A stretch of DNA of 64,000 nt, from contig NZ_CP049888.1 of the NCBI RefSeq assembly GCF_011304355.1, positions 1,488,001 through 1,552,000 on the forward strand. The letters are read 5' to 3'. Source of the stretch: Weissella coleopterorum. GTDB taxonomy: Bacteria > Bacillota > Bacilli > Lactobacillales > Lactobacillaceae. The stretch's first letter is position 1. Each line of letters begins with the position of its first letter. Of this stretch, positions 35,045-44,803 are shown piece by piece. The position numbers were made by a program, and so were the translations under genes. The notes below the pieces were generated by a model. That model saw nothing but the letters and a program-made list of their open reading frames with translations, ran no database searches and was not told where the DNA came from.

Positions 35045-35788
35045 TTAATTATTCAGGAATAAATATATTGCCAATAACAATGCACAGACTGCAATAAATA
35101 TTTTTAATTTTCGATCAGGGAAATAAAGAATTAATTTGGGACCTAAGTACCCACCAATAAACATTCCTAACCCTAAGAAAACAACCGTTCGCCAATCAAT
35201 GGCAACTGATGACTGATAAATAATAAACGACAGTATATTAGTAGCGAGAGTACTAATATTTTTGATCGCATTAACTTCTACAAACGGTAAATTCAATATC
35301 ATCAATAAAATTGATACCAGCATCAATCCGGCACCTGAACCAAAATAACCGATATATATTCCAATTAAAAAACCAACTAGTAGTAATAAGGGGTAATTAA
35401 TTTTGACATTATTATTTGTAGCTATTTTACTAGGCATTCGTCCTGAGATAAAAAGTAGCATTGCTGACAACAAAATAAAGTACGGCACTAGATGTTCAAA
35501 ATTATCTTTAGGTAAATATAATAATAAATAACTTCCTAATACACCGCCTCCCAAGGCAGAAATAATTATGGTTATTGCAATCTTAAAATTCTTTCTGATT
35601 AGACTATAAGAAGAAAAAATTGATCCTACGCCAGAAAACACTAGCGAACCAGTACTGAGTATGTTTGCCATAATTGGGGGGTATCCCAAGAAAATCAATA
35701 CCGGGTAAGCCACAATTGATGCCATTCCCGCAACTGAGGCAAAAATACCCGCCACAATTCCCGCCAAAACTAAAATTCCAATAAACAT
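35045..35788 (-). CDS. TauE/SafE-family membrane transporter
   Basis: The 247-residue protein has about eight transmembrane helices with two TauE/SafE repeats; GIVAGIFASVAGMAS near the N-terminus and GIYIGYFGSGAGLM in the second half are the matching motifs. Family members are proposed to move organic anions, including sulfonates and organic acids, across the cytoplasmic membrane. It lies 52 bp after the aldose epimerase gene in the glucuronate block, which suggests a uronate or other acid as cargo. The substrate is unknown. Confidence 0.8.
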   Translation of the reverse strand: MFIGILVLAGIVAGIFASVAGMASIVAYPVLIFLGYPPIMANILSTGSLVFSGVGSIFSSYSLIRKNFKIAITIIISALGGGVLGSYLLLYLPKDNFEHLVPYFILLSAMLLFISGRMPSKIATNNNVKINYPLLLLVGFLIGIYIGYFGSGAGLMLVSILLMILNLPFVEVNAIKNISTLATNILSFIIYQSSVAIDWRTVVFLGLGMFIGGYLGPKLILYFPDRKLKIFIAVCALLLAIYLFLNN

Positions 35789-35840
35789 TTGATCAACCTT
35801 CTTATCTAGAAATCTTTTAACCCTATTTATGGTATTTTAT

Positions 35841-36722
35841 TCATTCAAATTTCAATGAATATCCCAAGCTATTTTCCTCGCCTACACCTATTTTAACATT
35901 TGCTTCCTTATTCAATAAATCACTCACATGTCTATCAATATCAGGTAAGCCTTGGAATGGTTCAATACATAAGAATTCAGCATTAGCCCCTTCCTTAGTC
36001 CACAAGCACAGATACCGAAAATCTTTAATATTAATTTCAATTTGATGCTTTGTAACTCCTGAATGTAAAATAATTTTATCCAAATCTTTATTTTCCAAAA
36101 TGACTAGCCCTGCTTCAAACATATCATAATTTAGATTAATAACTCCATCACTATATGCACTAACCGGTATTAAATTACCTGTTCGATATGGATTTGGTGT
36201 TTTAATAATTTCAAACTGTTTTAATTCTTCTACAACAGGCTCAAATGATAGTTGATAATCACTAAAACTACCTAACCCATTAATCGGAACATTCAATGCT
36301 GGATGAGCACCAATTGAGTAGCTAAATTCCTTTTTATCCAAATTACTAATTTTAAAATTAATAAATAATTGATTTTTGTTTAGTCTAAATTCTATTTTTA
36401 AACTAAATTTAAATGGAAACAATTTCTGTGTTTCATCATTATCTGTCAATTCGAGTATCAACACCTCTGATGATTTATTATCTACCGTAAACATTTGTTC
36501 TTGAGCAAAGCCATGTTGAGGCATATTATATATTTTCCCATCATATGAATACTGATCTTCAGCTGACCTTCCGATCGATGGGAATAGAACTGGTGCATGT
36601 TTTGGCCAGATGTCACCATTCCATATATAATCAAAATTTTCCTTTTTATTCCAAATATGTGTTATTTCGGCACCCAGTTGATTAATTTCGACTTTTAAAT
36701 CATTATTTTCAATAACTAGCAT
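35841..36722 (-). CDS. Aldose 1-epimerase family protein
   Basis: The 293-residue protein is a galactose-mutarotase-like beta-sandwich: it starts MLVIENNDLKVEINQLGAEI, with PQHGFAQE and GAHPALNVP carrying the expected catalytic histidines and a late Glu in LCIEPFQGLPD. It probably interconverts anomers of a uronic acid or hexose. The open frame extends to 36761, but that extension overlaps a terminator-like hairpin, whereas the ATG at 36722 has GAGGAA upstream. It lies after uxuB, separated by this hairpin. Confidence 0.85.
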   Translation of the reverse strand: MLVIENNDLKVEINQLGAEITHIWNKKENFDYIWNGDIWPKHAPVLFPSIGRSAEDQYSYDGKIYNMPQHGFAQEQMFTVDNKSSEVLILELTDNDETQKLFPFKFSLKIEFRLNKNQLFINFKISNLDKKEFSYSIGAHPALNVPINGLGSFSDYQLSFEPVVEELKQFEIIKTPNPYRTGNLIPVSAYSDGVINLNYDMFEAGLVILENKDLDKIILHSGVTKHQIEINIKDFRYLCLWTKEGANAEFLCIEPFQGLPDIDRHVSDLLNKEANVKIGVGEENSLGYSLKFE

Positions 36723-36742
36723 GATATATTCCTCGCTTATAG

Positions 36743-36798
36743 AAAAAAGCAAATCTAACATGTATTTTGATTTGTCATCATTACATTAGATTTGCTTT
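36743..36798 (-). terminator. Hairpin terminator between uxuB and the epimerase gene
   Basis: Perfect arms AAAGCAAATCTAA / TTAGATTTGCTTT with a T run follow uxuB on the minus strand. It should reduce transcription into the epimerase and TauE genes. Confidence 0.8.
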
Positions 36799-36819
36799 AA
36801 ATGTCATTAATATTTATTA

Positions 36820-38436
36820 CTAAAAGGCTTTTAAAGTATTTTCAATACTTCCTTCACTCTCAATTAATTGTTTGAAATATGCTTCAATTTTATTTGCCAA
36901 TGGTGTCTCAGTCAGATCTAATCCAAATACTGCTTTATTAGCTAAAATTTGATTTAAACTTTGATGTACCACTTCTGGATCAATCGCCCCAAACTTAATA
37001 TCAGTTAACATACTTTGCAACTCATCTTTTAAGGGATCTGGACTAAGTTCTAATGGTTGTCCTAAATCATCAATCGCCAAAAGATAACGAAGCCACCCAG
37101 CAATAATCAATGGTATTGCTTCTAAGTTATTAATATCCAGTTTATCTGAATCTAAATAGCTATTAATAGTTACACCATATCGAACGGCCATTTTTTGTGA
37201 TGTGTCAGTGGCAATTCGTTGTGGTCGATCGGGAACATTTTTATTTGGTAAACGCTTTTGAATTAATTGATCAATAAAGGTCTTAGGATCAATCACTTCA
37301 GGATCTACTACCACTGGAAGATCTTCATCATATCCCAAACGTTTTACTAAATTAAGTAGTAAAGGATTATTAATGGCTTCAGCAATCGTATCAATTTTTA
37401 ATAAACTTCCATAGATTGCCAACGCTGTATGCAGCGGGTTCAATAACGCTGTCACTTTCATTTGATCAACATTATTAACCGTTTCACGATTAGTCAAAAT
37501 TACACCTGCTTGAGTTAAATCAGGGCGACCATTTGGAAAATCATCTTCAATGACTAAATAATGTACTTCTTCAGTATTTCCAAAAGGAGCAATGTTTGTA
37601 TGTTTTGAAGTATGCAAAATTTCAGTATCTTCAAACCCATTTTCCTTGAGCTTTTGTGCCACCACTTCTGATGGATTAGGTGTAATTCGATCAATCATCG
37701 ACCATGGAAAGCTCACTTTCCCAGATTCAAATAGATAATCCAAAAACTCTGGCTCAACTTTACCGTTAGCTACCCATCCATTTGCAATTATACGAACTGA
37801 GTCTTCTAATTTTTTCCCGTTTTCAGAAAAATTATCTGTACTAATCATCGCAATTGGTTTTGCTCCATGATTAAATCGTTCAAATAATAAATGCGTGATA
37901 GCCCCAATATTAGTTGTTGCTTCATCTGGTCCATTCGTGATATCCGCTTGAGCCATTTTATTTAAGGTTCCATCAATATCTGTAATAGAGTATCCTTTTT
38001 CAGTAATTGATAGCGTGACAAATTGTAATGAGTCTTGCTTAAAAACTTCAGTTAAAGCCTGCCATCCAGTTGGATTCGAATGATTAAAGTAAATACTATC
38101 CGCTACACTTCCAATTAACTCTTTATCAAAACTATCGTCACTCTTCATAACGACGCTTAAGAATCGGTTATCGTAAGGTTGATACATTTTTTCAATTACT
38201 TCATCATCATATGTTTCTGCTACAATCACCCCACTGTTCATCAAACCTTGATTAATTAAATCTTGAGCAATTTTAGCATGGAAACTACGAAATAAATTAC
38301 CTCCACCAAAATGAACCCACACCGGATTATTACGTGCATTTTCAATAATTTTATTTTGATCATATTGTGGAATCACAATTCCCGCTTGATCAAATGCAGA
38401 TTGATTATTTTTATAATCATCGATAACTTTAACCAT
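36820..38436 (-). CDS. uxuB: D-mannonate oxidoreductase (fructuronate reductase)
   Basis: The 538-residue protein belongs to the long-chain mannitol dehydrogenase family and reduces D-fructuronate to D-mannonate with NADH. The Rossmann start WVHFGGGNLFRSFHAKI (about 35-51) and the central NPSEVVAQKL segment are typical. Its place between uxaC and the epimerase identifies it as UxuB rather than mannitol or tagaturonate dehydrogenase. It follows uxaC by 23 bp and has AGAGG before the ATG. Confidence 0.9.
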   Translation of the reverse strand: MVKVIDDYKNNQSAFDQAGIVIPQYDQNKIIENARNNPVWVHFGGGNLFRSFHAKIAQDLINQGLMNSGVIVAETYDDEVIEKMYQPYDNRFLSVVMKSDDSFDKELIGSVADSIYFNHSNPTGWQALTEVFKQDSLQFVTLSITEKGYSITDIDGTLNKMAQADITNGPDEATTNIGAITHLLFERFNHGAKPIAMISTDNFSENGKKLEDSVRIIANGWVANGKVEPEFLDYLFESGKVSFPWSMIDRITPNPSEVVAQKLKENGFEDTEILHTSKHTNIAPFGNTEEVHYLVIEDDFPNGRPDLTQAGVILTNRETVNNVDQMKVTALLNPLHTALAIYGSLLKIDTIAEAINNPLLLNLVKRLGYDEDLPVVVDPEVIDPKTFIDQLIQKRLPNKNVPDRPQRIATDTSQKMAVRYGVTINSYLDSDKLDINNLEAIPLIIAGWLRYLLAIDDLGQPLELSPDPLKDELQSMLTDIKFGAIDPEVVHQSLNQILANKAVFGLDLTETPLANKIEAYFKQLIESEGSIENTLKAF

Positions 38437-38459
38437 TTTAATACCTCTTAATCATTTTA

Positions 38460-39860
38460 TTAGTCATAAAAACCAAAATATTTTTGTGCATTTTTATAAC
38501 TGATCTTCTTCGCCATTTCACCCAGACGATCCATATCTTTTGGCACTCTGCCTTGTTCGCTTAACTTACCTAAATAGTTTGCCAATACACGTCTAAAGTA
38601 TTCGTGCCTAGTATACGAAAGAAAACTTCGCGAATCAGTCAACATTCCAACGAAATGACTTAGTAAACTCTGTGAAGCAAAGACTTCTAATTGGCGATCC
38701 ATTCCATCAGCTGTATCATTAAACCACCATCCAGCACCTAATTGGAGTTGCTGGACACCCCGTGATTGGAAGCTACCCATCATGGTTGCTAGTTGCATCC
38801 AATCATTTTGATTTAATGAATAGAAAATAGTCTTAGGAATTCGATCATCCTTTGATGCTTGATGGTATAACTTAGTTAATTCTTGTACCATATCTGACTG
38901 CGTTCCCATACTATCAAATCCAGTATCAGGACCCAATTTTTCAAACATTGGTACATTAATCGAACGATTAACATTAACATGCATTTGCATCGTCCAATTA
39001 TGATCACGATTCATTACCATTAATTCTAATAAAAGCATTGTCAAGTACTGATCAACTTCTTCATCAGCAACTTCTTCATTATTAATTGATTTTAAGACAA
39101 TCTTGTTTAACTCTTCGTTTGTTGCCATCTTAAAATGATAAGTTGATAATGAATGGTCCGAAATACGTCCACCGATTGAATCAAAAAAATTATAACGTGC
39201 TTTTAATGCTTGAATAATGTCATCAAAGGTCTTAATCTCAAATCCAACTACTCGAGATAATTTATCTAAATAAACGCCAAATCCTTTTGCATTAATATTT
39301 GTTAAATTATCTGGACGTAAAGCTGGTAAAACTTTAAATTCAGACTCTTCTTCTGCTAATAATTGATGATATTTTAAATCTGATGCTGGATCATCAGTGG
39401 TGGCAACTAATTCTACTTTGGAATTTCGAATTAACGCTCTCGGAGAAAAAGCATCGCTTTGCAATTTGGCATTTACTTGATCCCAAATTTGCTGGGCATT
39501 ATCATGTGTAATCTCCAAATCAACACCAAAGAATCGTTTCAACTCCAAATGAGTCCACTCATAAATTGGATTACCAAAAGCTGACTCGAGAGTTGTAGCA
39601 AAGGCATCAAATTTATCAAAATCGTCCCCATCACCTGTAATTAATTTTTCTGGTACACCATTCGCTCGCATGAGACGCCACTTATAATGATCTCCTCCTA
39701 GCCAGGCTTGAGTAATATTCTCATATTTTTGATCTTCATAAATTTCCTGTGGACTCAAATGACAATGAAAATCAATAATTGGTAAATTTTCAATGTAATT
39801 ATGGAAAATGGTTTTTGCAGCGTCATTTTCTAGTAAAAAATCTTGATCAAGCAGTTCCAT
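38460..39860 (-). CDS. uxaC: Glucuronate (uronate) isomerase
   Basis: The 466-residue enzyme converts D-glucuronate to D-fructuronate (and galacturonate to tagaturonate). Typical UxaC motifs are visible: [12 protein letters not shown] near residue 30, [12 protein letters not shown] in the middle and [16 protein letters not shown] near the C-terminus. It is the second gene of the GPH transporter - uxaC - uxuB unit, 35 bp after the transporter gene. AGGAGG precedes the ATG. Confidence 0.95.
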   Translation of the reverse strand: MELLDQDFLLENDAAKTIFHNYIENLPIIDFHCHLSPQEIYEDQKYENITQAWLGGDHYKWRLMRANGVPEKLITGDGDDFDKFDAFATTLESAFGNPIYEWTHLELKRFFGVDLEITHDNAQQIWDQVNAKLQSDAFSPRALIRNSKVELVATTDDPASDLKYHQLLAEEESEFKVLPALRPDNLTNINAKGFGVYLDKLSRVVGFEIKTFDDIIQALKARYNFFDSIGGRISDHSLSTYHFKMATNEELNKIVLKSINNEEVADEEVDQYLTMLLLELMVMNRDHNWTMQMHVNVNRSINVPMFEKLGPDTGFDSMGTQSDMVQELTKLYHQASKDDRIPKTIFYSLNQNDWMQLATMMGSFQSRGVQQLQLGAGWWFNDTADGMDRQLEVFASQSLLSHFVGMLTDSRSFLSYTRHEYFRRVLANYLGKLSEQGRVPKDMDRLGEMAKKISYKNAQKYFGFYD

Positions 39861-39895
39861 TTTGATTCCTCCTAAATTTAAATCGTAATTTAAAA

Positions 39896-41434
39896 TTATA
39901 ACTGGACATCTTCTGGCCAGAGCGTTGCATAAGCATGACCTGTCAATTCTTCAACAATCTTTTGTGTTTCAGGATCAACATCTTGTTTTGAACCACCAGC
40001 TTCCAAACGATTAATTTCTGCCTTTAAGACTGCGTGGGTATTCTTATTCAACTTAAATGTCCACGACACCATCAAAGCAATGATCAATAGTACAATCGGA
40101 CCAATGAAGAAAATCCAAGTAATCGCATTTCGAACATCCATTGAAGGATGCAAATTACCTGCTGTATATCCTACAGCTTCCAAAAGTAGTCCGGCAACAT
40201 AAGTAGCTAAGGCTCCGGTCGACTTACGGAAGAAAGTCATTACAGCGGCATAGGTTCCTGCTTTATCTTCACGCGTAATTAGTCGATCTACATCTGGAAT
40301 GAAAGGAAATACATTCCATGGCGTAAATTCTAGAATTCCACGTCCCATTTGATAAAGGGCTGTAATTACCATCAAAATTACGATTGGGTTGTGAATATGC
40401 ATAAAGTAAACGACAACATAGCCAAACATGGCAATGATAATACTAAAATATGAAAGTTGGTAAAGGTATTTCGGTCCCTTAGTGATCATCAGCCGAGTAG
40501 CCAATAATGTTGACAAAATTCCAAATGCAGCAAAGGCATTCAAAATCCATGGAATATTATCTTTCAATCCGACCGCCACAATAATAAACGTTGGCAACAA
40601 AGTAGCATAAAAGTCTTTTCCTGTGAATGAAAACAAGTAAATGACCAAATGTTTACGGAATGAGGCATTTTTAAAAGTGGCGGCATAATCATGCACCGTC
40701 TGAGCTAAGAACTGCCCCAAAGTCAGTTTGGGGCGTGAATCTAATTCTTTCACAAATTCCTCAGTTAACGGACGCTCCCAAGTTGAACGGTATGAGATGA
40801 AGATTGCAATCACAAACATAATTGTCCAAAATACACCTGCTAACAAATAGGCATTTTTCTTAGCTTCTTCGGATGGTAGCGATTGTAGAAATGCCAAAAT
40901 AAAGAATACTAATGTCGTTCCAGTAGCTGAGATAAACATACGCGATCCAGACAAAATAGTTCGCTTTGTATAGTCATCAGTCATTTCTGTTGGCAATGTT
41001 TCCCAAGGTATCAAAATCATTCCAACAAAAATTTCTGTCGATGAATACACGATCAAATAATAAATAAAATCATGTCCAGGTCCAAAAATGGAAGTAGCGG
41101 GAATCCAGAAACTCATAAATGAAATTGCAAATCCTACCATTCCAACAAACATCCAAAAATGCCGGCGACCAAATTTTTTACCAAGTTTGGTCTTATAGAA
41201 GCCATCTGTAATCGCTCCAAACAGTAATGAGAATATTGCATCGACAATTCGAGCAATTCCAGTAATAGCACCCGCCATTGCTGGATCAAGTCCTACAGAG
41301 AGTGTGAGATATGCAAAAATAACACCAGAAACGATGTTATTCCAACCCCCACCCATTAAATCAGTCAAACCATATTCAATCCCTCTAAAGACATTAATGT
41401 CTTTAGAGGTATATACCCAATTCGTATGTTCCAT
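39896..41434 (-). CDS. GPH-family hexuronide/glucuronide symporter
   Basis: The protein of about 512 residues has twelve transmembrane helices and belongs to the MFS/GPH superfamily of cation:glycoside symporters ([17 protein letters not shown] in the first helix, [20 protein letters not shown] in the loop after helix two). As first gene of the uxaC-uxuB operon it most likely imports glucuronate or glucuronides. The frame extends to 41461, but the ATG at 41434 has AGGAG at the right distance. A cre site and two operator-like motifs lie upstream. Confidence 0.82.
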   Translation of the reverse strand: MEHTNWVYTSKDINVFRGIEYGLTDLMGGGWNNIVSGVIFAYLTLSVGLDPAMAGAITGIARIVDAIFSLLFGAITDGFYKTKLGKKFGRRHFWMFVGMVGFAISFMSFWIPATSIFGPGHDFIYYLIVYSSTEIFVGMILIPWETLPTEMTDDYTKRTILSGSRMFISATGTTLVFFILAFLQSLPSEEAKKNAYLLAGVFWTIMFVIAIFISYRSTWERPLTEEFVKELDSRPKLTLGQFLAQTVHDYAATFKNASFRKHLVIYLFSFTGKDFYATLLPTFIIVAVGLKDNIPWILNAFAAFGILSTLLATRLMITKGPKYLYQLSYFSIIIAMFGYVVVYFMHIHNPIVILMVITALYQMGRGILEFTPWNVFPFIPDVDRLITREDKAGTYAAVMTFFRKSTGALATYVAGLLLEAVGYTAGNLHPSMDVRNAITWIFFIGPIVLLIIALMVSWTFKLNKNTHAVLKAEINRLEAGGSKQDVDPETQKIVEELTGHAYATLWPEDVQL

Positions 41435-41480
41435 GTCTAAACTCCTATTAAATAAATCCAAGAAAAATTACAAGTAACAA

Positions 41481-41543
41481 TGAAAGCGCTTTCCTTCTGT
41501 ACAAAATTAATATATCACATTAAAGAGTTAATTGATATATTAA
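41481..41543 (-). promoter_or_regulatory. Control region of the uronide transporter-uxaC-uxuB operon
   Basis: A cre TGAAAGCGCTTTCC (one mismatch) lies at 41481-41494. Two copies of the shared motif follow in inverted order: TTAATATATCA at 41507-41517 and TGATATATTAA at 41533-41543. A clear promoter is not evident in this very AT-rich stretch. Confidence 0.55.
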
Positions 41544-41980
41544 TTTTTTGTTTTTTTACATTTATTAATAAAAAAATTTACTTAACGTAAGTTATCACAC
41601 CCCATCTAGCCATGTGCTTCCCATCAAATTATCTTTCCCTAGATTAATTCATCATTCATCTAAATCAATGATCGTATACTTCTGTTCCGTTTACCGACTG
41701 GTAATCAAAAATTATATATTAAATTCTAAATATATTTTATAAATACATGTATATAGCCAAATGTTAGTCTAGATTCTTTTATTTTAGATTCGAAAAATTA
41801 ATGTATATTTTAATGACATGTTTGATTTAATTTCCATAATGACGATAATAAGCTTCATTAATGCATCTTTTTTTAATTAAATAAATGGGTGTTTATGTAA
41901 ACTTTAATGTTCGACCAAATTGTTTTTTTCTAATTGTTTAACAATAATATTTAAAAAATGAATCTGTAATGAACCTGTAA
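41544..41980. other. Gene-free, very AT-rich divergent intergenic region
   Basis: No open frame with a ribosome binding site is seen on either strand. The stretch contains many A/T runs and short palindromes such as ACTTA-ACG-TAAGT near 41580, with no feature I can name. Confidence 0.5.
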
Positions 41981-41987
41981 AGACGAG

Positions 41988-42042
41988 TTGACAGCGCTTA
42001 CAAAAATCAATATAATAACATTGTGAAATACTAATATATTAA
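41988..42042 (+). promoter_or_regulatory. Consensus promoter of the gluconate operon with cre and operator-like motif
   Basis: TTGACA (41988-41993) and TATAAT (42011-42016) are perfect and spaced by 17 bp. A cre TGACAGCGCTTACA (41989-42002) overlaps the -35 box. The shared motif CTAATATATTAA (42031-42042) begins 14 bp after the -10 box, a classic repressor position. Such a strong promoter needs tight repression. Confidence 0.85.
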
Positions 42043-42066
42043 TAATAAGGTTAAAAGGAGTTTTCT

Positions 42067-43605
42067 ATGGCAAGTTATATTGGTGTCGATATTGGTACAA
42101 CTAGTACTAAAACAATTATTTACAGTGACGATGCAAAAATTCTCGGAGCTGCGACTGAATATTATCCACTCATTACTGATCGTCCGGATAAGGCCGAAGA
42201 AAATCCAGATACAATTTTTCAAGCTGTTGTTGCCAGTATTAAAAATGTTACCGAACAAATTGACACAACAAGTAATCCCATTAAAGCAGTGTCATTCTCG
42301 GTCCAACAACATAGTTTAATGGCAGTCGATGAGGATGGTAACCCATTAACTAACATTTTAACGTGGGCAGACAATCGCTCTGAAAAAATTGTTGCCAATC
42401 TCAAAAAGAACCAGCCCGAATTAGCAAAAAAATTATTCGAAAATACAGGTGTCCCCACGCACCCCATGGCTCCTATTTTTAAATTAGCTTGGTTGAAAAA
42501 AACATCACCTTCTATTTTTAATAAGACCGCTCAATGGCTCGGCATTAAAGAATATATTTTTTATAAATTATTTAATCGTTATGTCACCGATTATTCAGTA
42601 GCATCATCGACTGGTTTTCTCAATCTCAAAAATTTAGATTGGGATCTTGATGCAATGCACTTTGCTGGTATTTCTGCAAAACAATTACCAGAATTGACTA
42701 GCAGTACTGATTTTATTACCGGTATTAATCCTGAGTATGCATCAGAAATGGGATTACCAGAAAATATTAAATTTGTTCTTGGCGCTTCAGATGGCGTGTT
42801 ATCAAACATTGGTGTTGGCGCTACTGAAGAAGGAACACTCGCGGTGACCATTGGAACATCTGCTGCCATTCGTTCATTAGTTGACCAACCATTAATTGAT
42901 GCCAAAGGTCGAGTGTATTGTTACCCAATCTTACCTAATAAAAAGTGGATTGTCGGTGGTCCCATCAATAATGGTGGCGTTATTTTTAGATGGGTTCGCG
43001 ACCATTTATTTGATGACCTAGATTCTAAGAACCTTGAAATGGACCCCTACGACTACTTAACTGACTTAGCTGCTAACGTTCCTGCTGGCGCAAATGGCCT
43101 TTTATTTTTACCTTATCTAGAGGGTGAACGTGCTCCAATTTGGGATGCAAATGCCCGTGGATCATTTTTTGGAATGACTGAGTCCCACACTAGAGCCGAT
43201 ATGGTTCGTGCAGTTCTTGAAGGTATCATTTTTAATATTTATTCAGTCATGCTTACTATGCGGGAAGTCACGGGTGAACCAAAAACAATTATGGCTACTG
43301 GTGGTTTCTCCAGGTCCAAAGTTTGGTGTCAAATGATGGCAGATATTTTTGAAACACCGGTTCATGTGCCGATTGCCTTTGAATCTGGAACATTGGCTGC
43401 AATGTTTCTAGCTAAGATGGCCCTAGGTGAAGCTAAAGAATTATCTGAAATTAACCAATATATTGGTGATGTTACTACATATAAACCTAATCCTAAAAAT
43501 TTTGCTCGTTATCGAGCTATGATGGAAATTTTTATTAATGTCACTCGTGATCTAAAACAAGATTTTTCAGCGATTGCTGACTATCAACGTGAATTTACAG
43601 AATAA
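42067..43605 (+). CDS. gntK: Gluconokinase (FGGY family)
   Basis: The 512-residue FGGY-family kinase phosphorylates D-gluconate to 6-phosphogluconate. The first ATP-binding motif GVDIGTTSTKTII, the central GASDGVLSNIGVGA and the C-terminal MATGGFSRSKVWCQMMADI are present and match Firmicutes GntK. AAGGAG lies nine bases before the ATG. It is followed by a 2-hydroxyacid dehydrogenase gene after 30 bp and faces gntZ convergently. The consensus promoter, cre and operator indicate strong but tightly controlled expression. Confidence 0.87.
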   Translation: MASYIGVDIGTTSTKTIIYSDDAKILGAATEYYPLITDRPDKAEENPDTIFQAVVASIKNVTEQIDTTSNPIKAVSFSVQQHSLMAVDEDGNPLTNILTWADNRSEKIVANLKKNQPELAKKLFENTGVPTHPMAPIFKLAWLKKTSPSIFNKTAQWLGIKEYIFYKLFNRYVTDYSVASSTGFLNLKNLDWDLDAMHFAGISAKQLPELTSSTDFITGINPEYASEMGLPENIKFVLGASDGVLSNIGVGATEEGTLAVTIGTSAAIRSLVDQPLIDAKGRVYCYPILPNKKWIVGGPINNGGVIFRWVRDHLFDDLDSKNLEMDPYDYLTDLAANVPAGANGLLFLPYLEGERAPIWDANARGSFFGMTESHTRADMVRAVLEGIIFNIYSVMLTMREVTGEPKTIMATGGFSRSKVWCQMMADIFETPVHVPIAFESGTLAAMFLAKMALGEAKELSEINQYIGDVTTYKPNPKNFARYRAMMEIFINVTRDLKQDFSAIADYQREFTE

Positions 43606-43635
43606 GAAAACTATGGTCTTTAAGGAGCCTTTATT

Positions 43636-44646
43636 ATGCCAGAATACAAAATTGCATTAGTTAACTCAAATAGTTTCGGGAAAATCTATCCCGAACACAT
43701 ACAACGCCTAGAAAAAATTGGAACTGTTCAACGTTTCATAGTGGATCAACAAATACCAGGGAAAGAATTAGCAGAATTACTTCACGGATTTAATATTATT
43801 ATTGCCAGTGTTACTCCAAATTTCACACGTGAATTTTTTGAAAATAAAGACGAATTATTATTACTTTCGAGACACGGAATTGGCTATAACAATGTGGACG
43901 TTCCTGCTGCTCGTGAACACGGTACACTGGTAACCCTAGTTTCACAATTAGTTGAACGTGATGCTGTCGCCGAAAATGCTTTCACAAATCTTTTAGCTAT
44001 TACGCGAAGAACCGTTGCCGCTGACTCAGCAACTCACAAAGGCGATTGGTCCAACCGAGCTGATTTTCAAGGAACTAATTTTACTGGTAAAACTTACGGT
44101 GTTATTGGCTGCGGAAATATTGGTAGCCGGGTTGCAGAACTATTTTTATACGCCTTCAATGGTCGCGTATTAGTTGCTGATCCGGAGCCCCATGCCGCTG
44201 ATGGGTGGTTTGAAGCTAACCCTAAAATTGAACATGTTTCCTTAGAAACATTACTCAAAGAATCAGATTTCATTTCACTAAATGCATCATTAAATGCAAC
44301 ATCCGAAGAAATTATTAACACTGATTCAATTAGTTTAATGAAGGATGGCGTCTATATAACCAATGCCGCTCGTGGAGCTTTAATTAATGAACCCTCCCTA
44401 TTAAATGCTATTGAATCAGGTAAAATTGCTGGTTATGGAACGGATACGATGATTGAAGAACCCGTTCAACAAGATCATCCGTTTTTGAAAAACAATCATA
44501 TCATCGTAACCCCACATACTTCTGCCTATACTGATGATTGCCTTCATGCAATGGGTGAGAAGTGTGTTAGTGATGTTGAAAATTTCATTAATCATCAACC
44601 ACTAGTCCGCGAAATTACGCTAACTGATGAATTAAAGAATTTATAA
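43636..44646 (+). CDS. D-isomer-specific 2-hydroxyacid dehydrogenase (possibly 2-ketogluconate reductase)
   Basis: The 336-residue NAD-dependent enzyme has the family's two Rossmann-like domains. The coenzyme loop is YGVIGCGNIGSRVAELF (about 155-171), the catalytic Arg is in NAARGALINE, the Glu in DTMIEEPV and the His in TPHTSAYT. Because it is co-transcribed with gluconokinase, reduction of 2-ketogluconate or a related keto-acid to gluconate is a reasonable guess; glyoxylate or hydroxypyruvate reduction are alternatives. AAGGAG precedes the ATG and a terminator follows. Confidence 0.82.
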   Translation: MPEYKIALVNSNSFGKIYPEHIQRLEKIGTVQRFIVDQQIPGKELAELLHGFNIIIASVTPNFTREFFENKDELLLLSRHGIGYNNVDVPAAREHGTLVTLVSQLVERDAVAENAFTNLLAITRRTVAADSATHKGDWSNRADFQGTNFTGKTYGVIGCGNIGSRVAELFLYAFNGRVLVADPEPHAADGWFEANPKIEHVSLETLLKESDFISLNASLNATSEEIINTDSISLMKDGVYITNAARGALINEPSLLNAIESGKIAGYGTDTMIEEPVQQDHPFLKNNHIIVTPHTSAYTDDCLHAMGEKCVSDVENFINHQPLVREITLTDELKNL

Positions 44647-44699
44647 AATCTATATTACTAAAATCAATAATACATTTAATCATTAATACTTTCTTTAAG

Positions 44700-44732
44700 C
44701 GACTGAATATTTTCATAATTCAGCCGTTTTTT
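44700..44732 (+). terminator. Terminator of the gntK operon
   Basis: The stem CGACTGAAT / ATTCAGCCG (one mismatch) is followed by six T on the plus strand. Confidence 0.75.
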
Positions 44733-44743
44733 ATATTACACAA

Positions 44744-44776
44744 ACAAAAAGCGGTTGTCTTTAACACAACCGCTTT
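44744..44776 (-). terminator. Terminator of gntZ
   Basis: A perfect eleven-pair stem AAAGCGGTTGT / ACAACCGCTTT followed by T residues on the minus strand. Confidence 0.92.
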
Positions 44777-44803
44777 GATTCGTTTTCATTAATAATTTAA
44801 GAA

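Noticed and set aside
36723..36761. 13-residue N-terminal extension of the aldose epimerase
   Set aside because: It lies over a terminator-like hairpin, and the ATG at 36722 has GAGGAA upstream and the conserved MLVIENN start.
41544..41980. Possible replication origin or small RNA in the AT-rich region
   Set aside because: AT-richness and short palindromes alone are not enough; no DnaA boxes or terminator-like ends were recognised.
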